NCBI GenBank assembly: GCA_035946575.1
Contig: DASYZG010000125.1
Coordinates: forward strand, 52,623-116,622
Source of the DNA: Gp13-AA77 sp035946575
GTDB taxonomy: Bacteria; Acidobacteriota; Terriglobia; UBA7540
Direction of reading: 5' to 3'
Length of the DNA stretch: 64,000 nt
Part shown: positions 1 through 7,093 of the stretch, piece by piece
Position numbering within the stretch: position 1 is the stretch's first letter
Layout: each line of letters starts with the position of its first letter
Translations under genes and position numbers: made by a program
The notes under the pieces: model-generated
The model's database searches: none
Told to the model about the DNA's origin: nothing
Seen by the model: only the letters and a program-made list of their open reading frames with translations

Positions 1-203
1 AGTTCCTGCGCCGCGTCTCGGAGCTGTTGCTTTATCTCCTGCCTCAGTTCATCCAAGAGGGGAAGAGTTACCTGACGATCGCCATTGGCTGCACGGGCGG
101 ACGCCACCGATCCGTGATGGTGGCGGAGCGCCTGGCGAAATCGCTGGCCGGAGGCGGCTACCAGACCAAGGTGACCCACCGCGATATCGCCCGCGCCGCC
201 TAA
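1..203 (+). CDS. rapZ: RapZ C-terminal end (RNase adapter / nucleotide-binding protein), 5' truncated
   Basis: The window opens inside this gene. The frame starting at base 3 reads through LTIAIGCTGGRHRSV and MVAERLA and ends with TAA at 201-203. The run IGCTGG[RQ]HRSV is the hallmark of the C-terminal domain of RapZ/YvcJ-type proteins. In enterobacteria that domain binds GlcN6P and the sRNA GlmZ; outside that group the role is mainly that of a P-loop nucleotide-binding protein with a less clear function. Only about 66 residues are present, so the N-terminal Walker A domain cannot be checked. The usual neighbours (hprK, PTS genes) would lie to the left, outside the window. Confidence 0.9.
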   Translation, partial: FLRRVSELLLYLLPQFIQEGKSYLTIAIGCTGGRHRSVMVAERLAKSLAGGGYQTKVTHRDIARAA

Positions 204-277
204 GCCCCTTCCGAGATCAAGCGTAGTCATCTAAGCTAGTGTACTGCCCGCTGAATAGGCGGACAACTGGCGCGCTC

Positions 278-299
278 GTAGCGGCGGCTTCATGCCGCC
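278..299. repeat. Short hairpin repeat, 'gtagcggcgg' family
   Basis: GTAGCGGCGGCTTCATGCCGCC contains the inverted repeat GGCGGC / GCCGCC with a 5-nt loop. The same leader and stem type recur at 2558-2580 and 3549-3571 in this window, with a relative at 29573-29594. It lies between rapZ and the 3' end of the converging GH42 gene, so it could also act as a bidirectional transcription stop, although there is no T-tract. Confidence 0.5.
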
Positions 300-386
300 A
301 CCGCGAATTGAAAATGCCGAAGTTATGGCGACGGTAAGTCGCCGCTACCTTGCCCGCCTGAATACCGGGCGACACGCTGGTTATAA

Positions 387-2531
387 CTATTCAACGAGCA
401 CCCTCACTCCGTATTCAGGCACGTCGACCGCCGCCGCCGCCGGGGCGCCCGAAAGCGCGTCGCGAGAGGCCTGGCCCACATCCACCGATTCTTTTGAGGG
501 GGTGTAGTTCAGCAGGAACACCACTTTGCGGCCTGCTCCCTCGCGCGTCGCCATCTCGATGCCTTCCGGAAGCTGGTGTACGGTTATTCCGGCGCTCTGA
601 AGAATGCCGGCGAGCAGCCGGTCGTAAAATTCCGCCGAATCCGGCTCGGTCCCCAGGTAATAGACCCTGCCTTTCCCGGCAGTGTTCCGGGTGAGCGCCG
701 CGCTCGCGGCATAATACCCCTTGACGTAGGTCGCCAGGGTCTCCGCCGAGCCGGGCGTCAGGATATCGAACCAGACGTGCGCCGGATAACTCTGGCCGCT
801 CATCGAAATCTCCTGCTGCAGACCGCCTGCGGGATTCGGTTCCGGATCGTAGTCGTGGATGGCGATGCCGGCGAGCTTCGCGAGCGGCCCGGGCAGCGTC
901 TCGTCCGTGAAGACGTTGTGCTCGTCCTTGGCGCCGGAGCGATAGGTCAGCACCAGGGTGCCGCCGCCCTCGACGAAATCCGTAAGTTTGCCGGTCAATT
1001 CCGGGGTGACGACGAACAGCGACGGCGCCACGACAATCTTGTACGGCGAGAGGTCGGCTTGGGGAAAGACCACGTCTACGTTGACGCCCTGGCGGCGCAG
1101 CGAGTCGTAGTACCGGTGCAGTTGCCGGTTGTAATCGAAGCCTTTCACCAGCGTCTGGATGTGAAACGCCCAGCGCGTGTCCGGCGACACGAGCAGCGCC
1201 ACCTGGGACGCTGGCGTTGTCCCCTCCAGGACGTCCTTGAGGCGCTTCACCTCGTCGCCTGTCTGCTTCACCACGTTGTAGCGCGCGTTCGGGTAGCTGT
1301 CCTGATCGAGGACGCCCTGCCAGTATTGCTCGGTCCCGTAGCGTGAGGTTCGCCAGCGGAAGTAGCAGACGCCGTCGGCGCCGTGCGCGATGGCCTGATA
1401 GGCCCAGACGCGATAGAGCCCGGGCGGCGCCTGGTGGCCCCAGAACTCGTTCCAGCCGGGCAGTCCGCCTTCCTGCTCCATCACCATGAAATTCTGCTGA
1501 TTCTTCGAGCCCCGCATCAGATCGTGACCGAGGCCCGACTCGGCGTAATTCGCGTAGCTCGCGTGGTTCGAGAAGTCGATCATCGGGTAATTGTCCCAGG
1601 CCACGAAATCGATGGCGGTGTTGAGGTGCGAGTAGTCGATGCCATCGAACATCCCCATTTCGTTGTGCGTGATCGCCTTGCCGGGCGCGAGGCGGCGCAG
1701 GATACCGGCCTGCATCACCAGGAAATTGCGCGTGGCGTCGTCGAAGTACCGGTAGTAATCGAGCTCGAGGCTCGGGTTGTGGACTCCGTACAGCGTGTTC
1801 CAGGGAAGCGGGATCTCGGACCATGCCGAGTAGGTGTGGCCCCAGAAGATCGTGCCCCACGCTTTGTTGACCGCGTCCAGGGTGCCGTACTTTGTCCGGC
1901 ACCAGTTCTGGAAGGCCGCCAGGCACAGCGAATCGTAGCAGTCCGGACCGCCGAGTTCGTTATCGATCTGCCAGCCGAGCACGCCGGGGTGATTCTTGTA
2001 GTGTTCCGCCATGGCGGTGACGATGCCGCGCACGGCGGCCAGGAAGTGCGGATTGTTCAGGCAATAGTTACGCCGTGATCCGTAGCGGTAGCGGACGCCG
2101 TTCTTGTCCATGGCGGCGATGTCCGGATACCTGGCCATCAGCCAGGCGGGCGGTGAGGCGCTCGGCGTCCCCAGCACCGCCTTGATGCCGTGCGCGTTCA
2201 GCACCTTCAGGGCGCGATCGAGCCAGGCGAAATCGTAGTGGCCTTCGGTGGGCTCCATCTTCGCCCAGGCGAACTCGGCCAGGCGCACGAAGTTGATGCC
2301 GGCAGCCTGCATCATCCCGGCGTCTTTTTCCCACTGGCTCTCGTTCCAGGCTTCGGGGTAGTAATCGACTCCGTAGACGAACCGGCCGCCGTTCCAGGCG
2401 ATCAAGTCAAACGGCTTGGATGGCCCGTTCGGCGCAGGCGTCCCGGCCGGCGCCCGCGCGGGCACGACGACCGGGCTCAGAATCGAAAGTGTGGCCAGGA
2501 AACTTGCCACAAACAGGAGACGCGACTTCAT
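387..2531 (-). CDS. Secreted GH42 beta-galactosidase
   Basis: Predicted to hydrolyse terminal beta-D-galactosides outside the cytoplasm. The 714-residue protein starts with a Sec-type signal peptide (about residues 1-27). A glycoside hydrolase family 42 catalytic barrel follows from about residue 50 to 420, opening with YGVDYYPEAW. The acid/base glutamate is E192 in WQIDNELGG and the likely nucleophile is E352 in FMVMEQEGG. A trimerisation (class I glutamine amidotransferase-like) domain and a short C-terminal beta domain fill the rest, the usual GH42 order and length. The ATG at 2531 has a good Shine-Dalgarno site (GGAGG, about 8 nt upstream). The gene stands alone, converging on rapZ. The natural substrate cannot be told from the sequence; export suggests plant or microbial galactans or oligosaccharides. 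Confidence 0.9.
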   Translation of the reverse strand: MKSRLLFVASFLATLSILSPVVVPARAPAGTPAPNGPSKPFDLIAWNGGRFVYGVDYYPEAWNESQWEKDAGMMQAAGINFVRLAEFAWAKMEPTEGHYDFAWLDRALKVLNAHGIKAVLGTPSASPPAWLMARYPDIAAMDKNGVRYRYGSRRNYCLNNPHFLAAVRGIVTAMAEHYKNHPGVLGWQIDNELGGPDCYDSLCLAAFQNWCRTKYGTLDAVNKAWGTIFWGHTYSAWSEIPLPWNTLYGVHNPSLELDYYRYFDDATRNFLVMQAGILRRLAPGKAITHNEMGMFDGIDYSHLNTAIDFVAWDNYPMIDFSNHASYANYAESGLGHDLMRGSKNQQNFMVMEQEGGLPGWNEFWGHQAPPGLYRVWAYQAIAHGADGVCYFRWRTSRYGTEQYWQGVLDQDSYPNARYNVVKQTGDEVKRLKDVLEGTTPASQVALLVSPDTRWAFHIQTLVKGFDYNRQLHRYYDSLRRQGVNVDVVFPQADLSPYKIVVAPSLFVVTPELTGKLTDFVEGGGTLVLTYRSGAKDEHNVFTDETLPGPLAKLAGIAIHDYDPEPNPAGGLQQEISMSGQSYPAHVWFDILTPGSAETLATYVKGYYAASAALTRNTAGKGRVYYLGTEPDSAEFYDRLLAGILQSAGITVHQLPEGIEMATREGAGRKVVFLLNYTPSKESVDVGQASRDALSGAPAAAAVDVPEYGVRVLVE

Positions 2532-2561
2532 AACCGAACCTCCGGGGACAATTCGCTGTAG

Positions 2562-2580
2562 CGGCGGTCTACGACCGCCG
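2562..2580. repeat. Short hairpin repeat, 'gtagcggcgg' family
   Basis: CGGCGGTC-TAC-GACCGCCG is a perfect 8-bp stem with a 3-nt loop, preceded by TGTAG as in the other copies, and lies 31 bp upstream of the GH42 start codon. The rest of 2532-2806 holds further short inverted repeats (around 2606-2680) but no gene I can support. Confidence 0.5.
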
Positions 2581-2806
2581 GGTTTTCCCAGAGCATCAAC
2601 CGGCGCTCATAGCGCGCCGCTACAGCAGACGGCGCCGCCCATCATAACCCCAGCGACGCTATCTGCGGGCAGGATGCCCGCGCTCCCAGAGAGAGCCACT
2701 TTCTGCGATGGCGCGTCTGGTGTCGGCCGGGGCCTGCCCGTGGTCGGTTGCATTCGGTAGGCGTAAATGTGCACAAAAAGTGGCTTTTTCACACCAGAAT
2801 CAGGCT

Positions 2807-3523
2807 CTAAAATCTCACCCGAAAGCGCGGCCATTCCAGCCCTAACTCTTCGCCTGTCTTCGGCTTGCGAGATTGGGTTCGTTCTTTAAAAATCCCGGGG
2901 CTTGGAGGCGTAAAAAGCGGGCTAACTCCAATTTCAGGTGAGGGATACGGAGATGGGTTCGGTTGCACTGAAGCTCCGGGGGCCTTTTTCGCGATCGTTT
3001 CCGCTTCCACGAAGCTGCTGAGACGCGTCTCGATGCTTTCGCGCAGCTTGACGATGTTCCACCGGCCGTCGGTGCCAAATTTCTTGCGAAGCCAATAACG
3101 GCTCTTTTGATTGCAGAGGTGGAACTCGAAAAGAAATCGAGAGAGGGCCGAATCGATGGGCTCGTTCAGGCTCGGGCCCGCCGACCCGCCGCGGATCGCC
3201 GGGAGTTTCCAACTCCAGACCCAGGCCACCTCCCGGAATGAGAATTCGAGCCGGGGGTGCTCGCGCCAGCACTCGGGATCGATGAACCAGAACAGGGCCA
3301 GGAGGTCGCGCCACACGCGCAGAAAGTCCCGCCGGCCCCGGGTGTTGACGCCCCCCAGCGCACGCCAGCCCGACGATTTGGCCCCCAGACGATTGAGCGC
3401 CGAGCGGCGCCGCCCTTCGCGGGTGCGCGGCCCCGTTGACCGTTGGGCGTTGGCCCGCTGCGCCCGCAGATGGGCGGGGCTCAGAGGCTTCTTAGAAGTG
3501 GAGTTCAAGGTCAGCGCGTCCAT
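2807..3523 (-). CDS. Orphan protein of the 'AN..RNAQ.STGPRT.EG' type, divergent
   Basis: 238 codons. The N-terminal stretch (residues about 20-45: AHLRAQRANAQRSTGPRTRE followed by GRRRSALNRLGAKS) matches a family of uncharacterised proteins that I recognise as frequent in acidobacterial and related genomes, where the motif is close to SxANRRNAQKSTGPRTxEGKxRS. The middle is rich in aromatic and charged residues (residues 65-175). The tail is basic and low complexity and includes KERTQSRKPKTGEE. No signal peptide, membrane segment or catalytic motif is visible. The start codon has no good Shine-Dalgarno. Function is unknown. The family often appears in decayed copies, and traces of similar tails occur near 29.7-30.1 kb. 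Expression and integrity are uncertain. Confidence 0.55.
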   Translation of the reverse strand: MDALTLNSTSKKPLSPAHLRAQRANAQRSTGPRTREGRRRSALNRLGAKSSGWRALGGVNTRGRRDFLRVWRDLLALFWFIDPECWREHPRLEFSFREVAWVWSWKLPAIRGGSAGPSLNEPIDSALSRFLFEFHLCNQKSRYWLRKKFGTDGRWNIVKLRESIETRLSSFVEAETIAKKAPGASVQPNPSPYPSPEIGVSPLFTPPSPGIFKERTQSRKPKTGEELGLEWPRFRVRF

Positions 3524-3754
3524 GGGGGAACCTGCCTGACTGGCGGCTGTAGCGGCGGTGTCCTTGCCGCCGAACGCACGGGCAAGATGCCCGTGTTACG
3601 TCCATGTGGGGACACTGCTGCTACGCCCACCTCTCGAGCGCAAACCGGGGGCTTTCCGGGTACGATTTCTTTATATACCACTCGATAACACATGTCAATC
3701 AAAAAAGAACCTTACGAGGCTCGCCATGTTGCCCAGAGACATGCAGGCATCGTA

Positions 3755-3782
3755 GGGGCAGGTCTCCTGCCTGCCCGTTTTT
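3755..3782 (+). terminator. Hairpin plus T-run, possible rho-independent terminator
   Basis: GGGGCAGG / CCTGCCC form a stem with a 7-nt loop, followed by GTTTTT. The stem type (GGGCAGG..CCTGCCC) also occurs at 30473-30494 and 37841-37861 without a T-run, so this may equally be a member of a dispersed hairpin family. Confidence 0.35.
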
Positions 3783-3844
3783 CCATCCCACGGCCAGGGT
3801 GGCATCTGTCGCGATTCACGATTTTTCGCTTTTCGACTCGTTGG

Positions 3845-3866
3845 GGCACGGTCTCCCGACCGTGCC
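3845..3866. repeat. Hairpin GGCACGGTC-n4-GACCGTGCC, copy 1
   Basis: Perfect 9-bp inverted repeat with loop TCCC. A second copy with loop AAGA is 86 bp downstream. Confidence 0.5.
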
Positions 3867-3930
3867 ACCATTTCCCACGATTTCGTCCATTAGGTGACGA
3901 AGGAGTGAGGAGACCTTCGGTCGGCAGTGT

Positions 3931-3952
3931 GGCACGGTCAAGAGACCGTGCC
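3931..3952. repeat. Hairpin GGCACGGTC-n4-GACCGTGCC, copy 2
   Basis: Same 9-bp stem as at 3845-3866 with a different loop (AAGA), lying just outside the left copy of the duplicated 140-bp module. Confidence 0.5.
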
Positions 3953-4013
3953 ACAGCGGGGTATGTTCCGGCTTGACCGGCGTGTTGAACTCGGTAATCC
4001 CGCCAAATCGCCC

Positions 4014-4043
4014 TTGACACTCCTTCGGCGCGGGCGATAAAGT
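4014..4043 (+). promoter_or_regulatory. Sigma-70-like promoter of the small secreted-protein gene at 4102
   Basis: TTGACA (4014-4019), an 18-bp spacer, then TAAAGT (4038-4043). In the right copy of the module the same site reads TTGCAC because one base is missing, which spoils the -35 box in front of the pseudogene there. Confidence 0.45.
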
Positions 4044-4058
4044 GCGAGCCGTAGTCGG

Positions 4059-4075
4059 GTGCGGTCAGACCGCAC
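4059..4075. promoter_or_regulatory. 17-bp palindrome in the 5' leader (operator or hairpin)
   Basis: GTGCGGTC-A-GACCGCAC is a perfect 8-bp inverted repeat around one base. The right module copy keeps both arms (8893-8909) with T in the centre. It sits about 16 bp downstream of the -10 box and 26 bp upstream of the start codon. Confidence 0.4.
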
Positions 4076-4101
4076 CACTAAACGCAAATTCAGGGGGACT
4101 C

Positions 4102-4572
4102 ATGAAGAACAGGTTGTCGCTCGCGCTCTTGCTCATCGGTCTCTGCTACCCGGTATTGCTTGTCGCGAAAGTGAGCAGTCACGGCGCAGACTACGTTGGA
4201 GGAACCGTGCCAAGCATCGCCGCTCCTCTTAAGGGAAGAATATCGATGACCGACGACAAGGTGTTTGCCTTCGATTACAAAGGCGGCCGGCTCGCTATCC
4301 CATACGACAGCATCGACAGCCTCGAATACGGCCAGAAAGCAGGCCGGCGCATCGGGCTTGCGATCGCCGTGACCCCGATTGCGCTGCTGTCCAAGAAGCG
4401 AAAGCACTTCCTCACGATCGGGTATCAGGACGAAAACGGCAAGCAGCAGGCGGCGGTTTTTGAAATTGGGAAAGACACGGTGCGGGTGGACCTCGCCACA
4501 ATTGAGGCCCGGACCGGACGCAAAGTCGAGTACCAGGACGAGGAAGCCCGGAAGAGCGGCGCCGGCAATTAG
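4102..4572 (+). CDS. Small secreted protein with conserved 'GADYVGGT' motif, unknown function
   Basis: 156 residues. The ATG at 4102 follows AGGGGG and begins a signal peptide (MKNRLSLALLLIGLCYPVLLVA). Upstream in-frame starts would put charged residues before the signal, so they are unlikely. The mature part contains GADYVGGTV (about residue 30), a beta-rich stretch with FDYKGGRLAIPYDSIDSLEYGQKAGRR written here only as its key motifs FDYKGG and SLEYGQ, a short hydrophobic patch, LSKKRKHFLTIGYQDE, and EARTGRKVEYQDEEA near the C-terminus. I recognise this pattern as a family common in Acidobacteriota with no assigned role. It is followed 10 bp later by the PEGA-domain gene, probably one transcript. 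Confidence 0.75.
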   Translation: MKNRLSLALLLIGLCYPVLLVAKVSSHGADYVGGTVPSIAAPLKGRISMTDDKVFAFDYKGGRLAIPYDSIDSLEYGQKAGRRIGLAIAVTPIALLSKKRKHFLTIGYQDENGKQQAAVFEIGKDTVRVDLATIEARTGRKVEYQDEEARKSGAGN

Positions 4573-4582
4573 GGGGATACTC

Positions 4583-5500
4583 ATGCTCTCCACGCTTATG
4601 TTCATTTGTACTTTGTTTCAGCAGGCTCAGGCCGTCCAGCCCGCGGCGCCTGCCCCGCCATCCCCGGCAAACGCAGCCGCGGAGAGCGCAACCGATCTCG
4701 ACGCGGAACTGTTGAAGGTCAAACGAGTCTACGTTGATAGCTTCGGTGATGACGCCATCTCGAAGCAGCTCCAGTCGATGGTCGTGAACGCGCTCAACGA
4801 GAGTAAGCGATTCGTCGTGACCGAAAACAAGGATAAGGCCGACGCGATTCTCAAAGGAAATGCACTGGAAAGAACCTCGCAGGAGCTACATGCGATCGGC
4901 GAGGGAACCTCGGTGGCAGGAGCCGCTGGAAGCGAGCACGGGTCTATCAGCGGGAGTGTAAGCGGTGACACGGGCTCGATCTCCGGATCTCACAGCGGCG
5001 GCTTCATTGCTCATGCTCTGGGGGAATCTGATTCGCAGGCATCCACAGAAACCATCAACGATGCCCGGTTGGCCGTGCGGCTCGTGGTGTCGAATGGCGA
5101 CGTAGTTTGGACGAGCACCCAGGAGAGCACCGGCGCCAAGTACAAAGGTGCGAGCGCCGATGTCGCGGACAAGGTTGTCAAGCAACTCGTTCGTGATATG
5201 GATCGCATGGCGAGGCAGCAGACTCAAGCGCCAGCCGACGCGCTCAAGCCGCAAAGCAGCCCCGCTCCGACAGAGCGGCCAACCGCGCCGTCTGCCAGTG
5301 TGGCTGTGCATTCCACGCCCAGCGGAGCGGACATTACGGTGGACGGCTGGTTCGTCGGCAATGCGCCCTCCACGCTAAAGCTGCCGGCCGGCGAACACAC
5401 TATCAGCATCGCGGCGTCGGGTTTCAAAGCCTGGCAAAGAAAAATCGTCGTGATCGTAGGCAGCGACGTGACGCTCAACGCCACGCTGGAAAAACAGTAG
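4583..5500 (+). CDS. Secreted protein with C-terminal PEGA domain
   Basis: 305 residues from the ATG at 4583, which sits after AGGGGG overlapping the previous stop codon. A short signal peptide (about residues 1-17) is followed by a Pro/Ala linker, then a mixed alpha/beta domain (about 40-110 and 155-210: VKRVYVDSFGDD, ADAILKGNAL, ADKVVKQLVRDMDRM). This resembles the 'compute-threshold' style secreted proteins seen repeatedly in acidobacteria. A Gly/Ser-rich insert repeating GSISGS lies at about 115-145. The C-terminal 70 residues are a PEGA-like domain (VHSTPSGADITVDGWFVGNAPSTLKLPAGEHTI, key residues PSGA, VDG, P[ST].L, AGEH), a fold used in surface and periplasmic proteins. Role unknown. 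Confidence 0.75.
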   Translation: MLSTLMFICTLFQQAQAVQPAAPAPPSPANAAAESATDLDAELLKVKRVYVDSFGDDAISKQLQSMVVNALNESKRFVVTENKDKADAILKGNALERTSQELHAIGEGTSVAGAAGSEHGSISGSVSGDTGSISGSHSGGFIAHALGESDSQASTETINDARLAVRLVVSNGDVVWTSTQESTGAKYKGASADVADKVVKQLVRDMDRMARQQTQAPADALKPQSSPAPTERPTAPSASVAVHSTPSGADITVDGWFVGNAPSTLKLPAGEHTISIAASGFKAWQRKIVVIVGSDVTLNATLEKQ

Positions 5501-5509
5501 CCGCGGCAT

Positions 5510-5539
5510 GGCGACGACATGAAAATCGAGGTCGTCGCC
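5510..5539 (+). terminator. Hairpin after the PEGA gene, possible weak terminator
   Basis: GGCGACGAC (5510-5518) pairs with GTCGTCGCC (5531-5539) across a 12-nt loop. There is no T-tract, so a rho-independent role is doubtful; it may mark the boundary to the next gene group. Confidence 0.3.
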
Positions 5540-5583
5540 GCTTACAGGACGCACAGGCTGGCGGTGATCTAAGGAGGTCGATC

Positions 5584-6138
5584 GTGGCAGCGAAGAAGAA
5601 TGAGTACAAAGTGAAGTTGAAGATGGGAGACACCGAGGTAGAGGTAGAAGGCGCCGAGAGCGGCGTAGTGAAAATAGTTCAGGCGCTCTCGGAGGTGATT
5701 CGCGGCCCGCGACGCACCTCGGCATCCACGCCTCTTTCAGTGCAGCCCGGGGGCAGTCTCGTGCCAGTCTCTTCCGCCCAGAAGTCCGCGGGACATACGG
5801 ACATTCGCTCGTTTTTCGAAGAGAAGAAACCTTCCAGTGATATCGAGGCGGCAGCCGTCGCGTCCTACTACTATCAGTATCTAGCTTCACAGCCTCGCGA
5901 CACCATTGATGCGGTGGCCCTCCAAGAGGCGTTCAGATTAGCGCGACGTCCGCTTCCGGCTCGAACGATCTACACGTTGACGAACGCCAGGAACGCAGGC
6001 TACTTGGACTCGACTGGAGAAGGAGAGTTTCGGCTTAACCCTGTCGGCTATAACCTAGTTGAACATGGACTCGGCCCGTCCGCGGGGGACGAGGAAACAA
6101 AACCTAAGAAGAAGCGGCGCCGCCAGCAAAAGAAGTGA
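5584..6138 (+). CDS. Winged-helix-like protein with basic tail, possible defence-associated
   Basis: 184 residues from GTG at 5584, which has the strongest Shine-Dalgarno in the region (AAGGAGG, 6 nt upstream). The N-terminus (1-40) has alternating charged and hydrophobic residues (KVKLKMGDTEVEVEG then a helix). A Ser/Pro linker follows. Residues about 78-155 look like a winged-helix domain (SDIEAAAVASYYYQYLAS, FRLARRPLPARTIYTLTNAR, YLDSTGEGEFRLN), and the C-terminus is a lysine/arginine-rich tail. There is no signal peptide, so it is cytoplasmic. It is the first gene of a compact plus-strand group with the nuclease-like gene at 6174 and the HEPN-like gene at 7094. I do not recognise a named family; nucleic-acid binding is an inference from the fold pattern and tail. 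Confidence 0.6.
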   Translation: MAAKKNEYKVKLKMGDTEVEVEGAESGVVKIVQALSEVIRGPRRTSASTPLSVQPGGSLVPVSSAQKSAGHTDIRSFFEEKKPSSDIEAAAVASYYYQYLASQPRDTIDAVALQEAFRLARRPLPARTIYTLTNARNAGYLDSTGEGEFRLNPVGYNLVEHGLGPSAGDEETKPKKKRRRQQKK

Positions 6139-6173
6139 GACAGGGCTTCCCGATTCTGAGGCGCTGAATCGCA

Positions 6174-7001
6174 ATGAATCCGTCCGAGTTCCTTGCCGTT
6201 TTGGAGCGCCTGCGCGCCCGCCTGCAGGCCAAGGTAAGCGCGGGACGGTCTACGCCTGCCCTTGGCAGAGCAGAACAAATGAATGTGCACTCAGTCGTCG
6301 GAGCTTGGCTCGGGCAATACCAACCCTATTTCGCCCAGATTGTCGGGACAGACGATTCTCGGCTTGCAGAAATGAGTCAAGTGATGGAGGAGGTTTTGCG
6401 GGTATCGTCAGATGGCAGCGCCCGTAGGACTGTAATCCGCTCTGTTACGAACGCTTCCAGGAGATTCAGAGACGAGCTCCTTCTGCCACTGAATCGCGCC
6501 TATTGGTCGAGAGCGCCCGAGACATCTCCCGCCGGCCGGGATGAGGAGGCGGCGAGGCGGCTCCGGAATCTCGACGCTAAGGTCGCGGATGATTATGAAC
6601 AAGCGGTGCTGGATATCGAAGATTCTGATCGCGTCAGCTATCGAGGGGCTGCAGCCGAGCTTCGGGAGGTCCTTACGCAAGTGCTTCATATTCTCGCTCC
6701 TACCGCAGACGTGCAGGCCGCGGACTGGTACAGGGAGGCCCGGAAGTCAGGAGCAACTACGGAACCTAAGCCAACACGCGCAGAGAGAACCAAGTTTATT
6801 CTCCGGCGACAGGAGCAAGGCTCCACGGGCACCGGTTTTGCGGAATCATACATGTCGATGGTCGAGGAGCGGCTCGGCCAAGTAATAGGCCGGACTTTCG
6901 AACGGAGCAATAGGTCGACTCACGCCGAGAGCGAGAAGGATGAACTCATCAGACTGCTCCCGTACGTCAATGCTCTTTTGAGAGAGCTTCTCCCCAACTA
7001 G
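6174..7001 (+). CDS. pPIWI-associated-nuclease-like protein (C-terminal domain)
   Basis: 275 residues, cytoplasmic and mostly helical. The C-terminal half (about 145-275) carries the pattern I associate with the 'predicted pPIWI-associating nuclease' domains: a helix SYRGAAAELREVLTQVLHIL-AP, a spacer, then KPTRAERTKFILRR, and finally a helix pair with RSTHAESEKDELIRL and YVNALLRELL. Proteins with this domain are found in prokaryotic conflict systems and in stand-alone pairs. The N-terminal half (LERLRARLQAKVSAG etc.) is unfamiliar. The ATG at 6174 lies 36 bp after the previous stop. Domain assignment rests on remembered motif spacing, and the catalytic residues are not certain. Confidence 0.5.
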   Translation: MNPSEFLAVLERLRARLQAKVSAGRSTPALGRAEQMNVHSVVGAWLGQYQPYFAQIVGTDDSRLAEMSQVMEEVLRVSSDGSARRTVIRSVTNASRRFRDELLLPLNRAYWSRAPETSPAGRDEEAARRLRNLDAKVADDYEQAVLDIEDSDRVSYRGAAAELREVLTQVLHILAPTADVQAADWYREARKSGATTEPKPTRAERTKFILRRQEQGSTGTGFAESYMSMVEERLGQVIGRTFERSNRSTHAESEKDELIRLLPYVNALLRELLPN

Positions 7002-7016
7002 CGGAGGGGAGGCGCA

Positions 7017-7082
7017 GACCTTCTCGCGCGAGTCGAATTCAATCCAAGGAATCGAGACGAGGTCTGCACTATCCGCTCATCA
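7017..7082 (+). repeat. Direct repeat flanking the HEPN-like gene, left copy
   Basis: The 24 bases 7017-7040 are identical to 7612-7635, and the following ~40 bp are clearly related (GGTCTGC..T.TCCGCT..TC in both). This copy lies just after the stop codon of the nuclease-like gene. Confidence 0.75.
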
Positions 7083-7093
7083 AGGTGCGTAAA

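Larger units (their letters stand above)
3524..3961. other. Non-coding spacer rich in small hairpins
   Basis: About 440 bp with no supportable gene. It holds at least five separate inverted repeats: a 'gtagcggcgg' hairpin at 3549-3571, CACGGGC-n-GCCCGTG at about 3576-3594, a terminator-like hairpin at 3755-3782, and two copies of GGCACGGTC-nnnn-GACCGTGCC at 3845-3866 and 3931-3952. An AT-richer patch lies near 3665-3715. All overlapping open frames are broken or unlike any protein I know. Confidence 0.6.
3962..4101 (+). repeat. Duplicated promoter/leader module, left copy
   Basis: From TATGTTCCGGCTTGACC at 3962 to the palindrome ending at 4075, the sequence matches 8797-8909 with only about four differences in some 114 bp. 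Looser similarity (a G-run, then the start codon of a secreted protein) continues to the ATG. The first 15 bases encode YVPA-stop in the frame that, in the right copy, is the true end of HigA. The left copy therefore seems to carry a relic of a higA 3' end. Confidence 0.85.

Noticed and set aside
4379..4582. N-terminal extension of the PEGA protein overlapping the previous gene
   Set aside because: The extension is Arg-rich shadow sequence; ATG 4583 has a ribosome-binding site and a proper signal peptide.
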